Shown one piece after another: positions 15,131 through 16,676 of a stretch of DNA of 16,676 bases; position 1 is the stretch's first letter, and the number at the start of each line of letters is the position of its first letter. This stretch comes from an uncultured Flavobacteriales bacterium. GTDB taxonomy: Bacteria; Bacteroidota; Bacteroidia; Flavobacteriales; BACL11. The notes beneath the pieces are model-generated. The model searched no databases and had not been told where the DNA came from. It worked only from the letters and a program-made list of their open reading frames with translations. Made by a program: the position numbers and the translations under genes. The stretch covers positions 1-16,676 of the forward strand of contig CATMIT010000027.1 of assembly GCA_950069165.1 (NCBI GenBank). The letters are read 5' to 3'.

Positions 15131-16676
15131 CTAATATAGTAAAATCTCTCCAATTTTTTTACTCACCTTTTCTGCATTTGGAATCATAGCTTCCTCCAAA
15201 GTAGAATTTAAAGGAATGGCTGGTAAGTTTTCCGAGCCCATTACATAAACAGGAGCGTCCAAATTTCTAAAACAATTTTCCTGAATTCTTCCTGCTAAGC
15301 TTTGAGCAAAGGAATTGTTGTAAGGTTCTTCCGTAAGGACTAAGCATTTTCCGTGTTTGTTTACCCTTTCAAAAACAAGCTCCTCATCAAGTGGATGAAT
15401 AGTTCTTAAATCTACAATTTCTACTTTTCCTTTGTGATTCTTTGCTGCATTCATTGCCCAATACACTCCCATTCCATAAGTAATAATACAAATGGTGTTT
15501 TCAGTATCTTTAGCTTCTAAAGCAATTCTACCTTTCCCGAAAGGAATTACATAATCAGAGGAAGGCTCAATCGTTTTTGCTGCAGAAGTTCCTTTTATTT
15601 TACTCCAATACAATCCTTTATGTTCTAAAATCACTACAGGATTTGGGTCGTAATAAGCAGATTTCATCAATCCTTTTAAGTCCGCACCAGTTGAAGGATA
15701 AGCTATTTTTATTCCTCTTATTTGTGCCAATACCGATTCCACAGAAGAAGAGTGATAAGGACCTCCACTACCGTATGCTCCAATCGGAACACGGATAATG
15801 CAACTCACGGGCCATTTTCCGTTAGAGAGATAATTGGAACGACTCACTTCAGTAAATAACTGATTCAATCCTGGCCAAATATAATCTGCAAACTGAACTT
15901 CCACAATAGGTTTTAATCCTACTGCCGACATGCCTACGGTACTTCCAATAATAAATGCTTCTTGTATTGGAGTGTTAAAAACTCTATTGTCTCCAAATGT
16001 ATCTGCAAGTGTTGCTGCTTCACGAAATACTCCTCCCAATCTTTTTCCTACATCTTGTCCGTACAACAAACATTCTGGATGTTTTTGCATTAATTCTTTT
16101 ATGGCAAATAGGGCAGAGTCTACCATTACAGTTGGCTCTTTATCTTTTGGTGCTCTTTCTCCTTTTTCCTCTAAAATAGGAGTGGGAGCAAAGTCATGTG
16201 AGAATAAATCTTCAGGATTTGGATCTTCCGCTTTCATAGCTTTTTGGTAATCATTTTCTACTTTTATTTTTGCTTCCTTTTCAATTTTAACTAAATCTGA
16301 TTCCGAAAAACCATTGGATAAAAGTTCTGCTTTTAATTTTGGAAAAGGGTCTCTACTTCTTGCTTCCTCCAAATCATCACGGTACCATTCCATTCGTACA
16401 CCTGAAGTATGATGGTTTAAAAGTGGAACTTTAGCATGAATCAAAATAGGAGTTCTTTTTTCTCTTATTTCTTGAAATGCATTATGAATTGTTTCGTATG
16501 ATTTTGTGAAATCTGTTCCGTCAATTGTATAAGTTTTCAGTCCGAAACCTTTTGCGTAATGGGTGGCATCTACCGCTCTCATTTCTGTGGCATGTGCCGA
16601 AATATCCCATTCGTTATCTTGCACTAAATACAAAATTGGAAGTTTCTTAAGTGCTGCCATTTGGAAGGCCTCAGCT
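15131..16676 (-). CDS. Fused alpha/beta 2-oxoacid dehydrogenase E1 component (N-terminus outside window)
   Basis: The frame is open to the right edge (AEAFQMAALKKLPILYLVQDNEWDIS), so the ATG at 16660 is internal. About 515 residues are visible. The first ~175 are the end of the E1 alpha thiamine-diphosphate domain, including LPILYLVQDNEWDIS and the phosphorylation-loop region HHTSGVRMEWYRDD. After a charged linker comes a complete E1 beta subunit: LLYGQDVGKRLGGVFR, FNTPIQEAFIIGSTVGMSAVGLKPIVEVQFADY, GPYHSSSVES (HSQS-like), and a C-terminal transketolase-like domain with IVDLRTIHPLDEE. Such fused enzymes in Bacteroidota are usually annotated as branched-chain 2-oxoisovalerate (or pyruvate/acetoin-type) dehydrogenase. 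They decarboxylate the oxoacid and pass the acyl group to the E2 lipoyl domain. The substrate cannot be decided here. The stop is TAG at 15131-15133. Confidence 0.93.
   Translation of the reverse strand, partial: AEAFQMAALKKLPILYLVQDNEWDISAHATEMRAVDATHYAKGFGLKTYTIDGTDFTKSYETIHNAFQEIREKRTPILIHAKVPLLNHHTSGVRMEWYRDDLEEARSRDPFPKLKAELLSNGFSESDLVKIEKEAKIKVENDYQKAMKAEDPNPEDLFSHDFAPTPILEEKGERAPKDKEPTVMVDSALFAIKELMQKHPECLLYGQDVGKRLGGVFREAATLADTFGDNRVFNTPIQEAFIIGSTVGMSAVGLKPIVEVQFADYIWPGLNQLFTEVSRSNYLSNGKWPVSCIIRVPIGAYGSGGPYHSSSVESVLAQIRGIKIAYPSTGADLKGLMKSAYYDPNPVVILEHKGLYWSKIKGTSAAKTIEPSSDYVIPFGKGRIALEAKDTENTICIITYGMGVYWAMNAAKNHKGKVEIVDLRTIHPLDEELVFERVNKHGKCLVLTEEPYNNSFAQSLAGRIQENCFRNLDAPVYVMGSENLPAIPLNSTLEEAMIPNAEKVSKKIGEILLY

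Overview
The window (16,676 bases, AT-rich throughout) looks like a chromosomal segment of a member of the Bacteroidota. The grounds are a TonB-dependent receptor, a type IX secretion (T9SS) cargo protein with a PorV/PorQ-like partner, promoter elements of the TAnnTTTG type, a lipoprotein with a Cys-Lys-Lys-Glu-Glu-Asp start, a DUF3127 protein and a fused alpha/beta E1 dehydrogenase. The order cannot be fixed by eye; it resembles Flavobacteriales or a related group. I see no phage, transposon or CRISPR array.

Left part, plus strand, 1-7378: three genes 11-12 bases apart encode the C-terminal part of a TonB-dependent outer-membrane receptor (cut by the window edge), a 1407-residue secreted protein with a T9SS-type C-terminal domain, and a PorV/PorQ-family outer-membrane beta-barrel. 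They look like one export and surface-attachment or uptake unit, the most interesting system here. Then come greA and a HIT-family gene (plus strand, 4 bases apart), running directly into ruvC on the opposite strand: the two stop codons abut.

Middle part, 8905-12050, plus strand: a tightly coupled operon of a flippase-like/LPG-synthase-type membrane protein, a membrane-bound family 2 glycosyltransferase and an OppC/DppC-type ABC permease. It ends at a strong bidirectional terminator (12065-12098).

Right part, mostly minus strand: a small lipoprotein (12125-12640); atoE, a short-chain fatty acid transporter whose reading frame is cut by an in-frame TAA 24 codons before its natural end; a DUF3127 protein with an SSB-like acidic tip, 1 base upstream of atoE; tRNA-Leu(UAG) on the plus strand with its own promoter and terminator; a short secreted lysozyme-like domain protein that may be truncated; and a fused alpha/beta 2-oxoacid dehydrogenase E1 that runs off the right edge.

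No gene-free stretch exceeds 140 bases. The main gaps (7379-7442, 8866-8904, 12051-12124, 12641-12713, 14422-14524, 14607-14742) hold promoters and terminators as listed; 12641-12713 shows nothing convincing.
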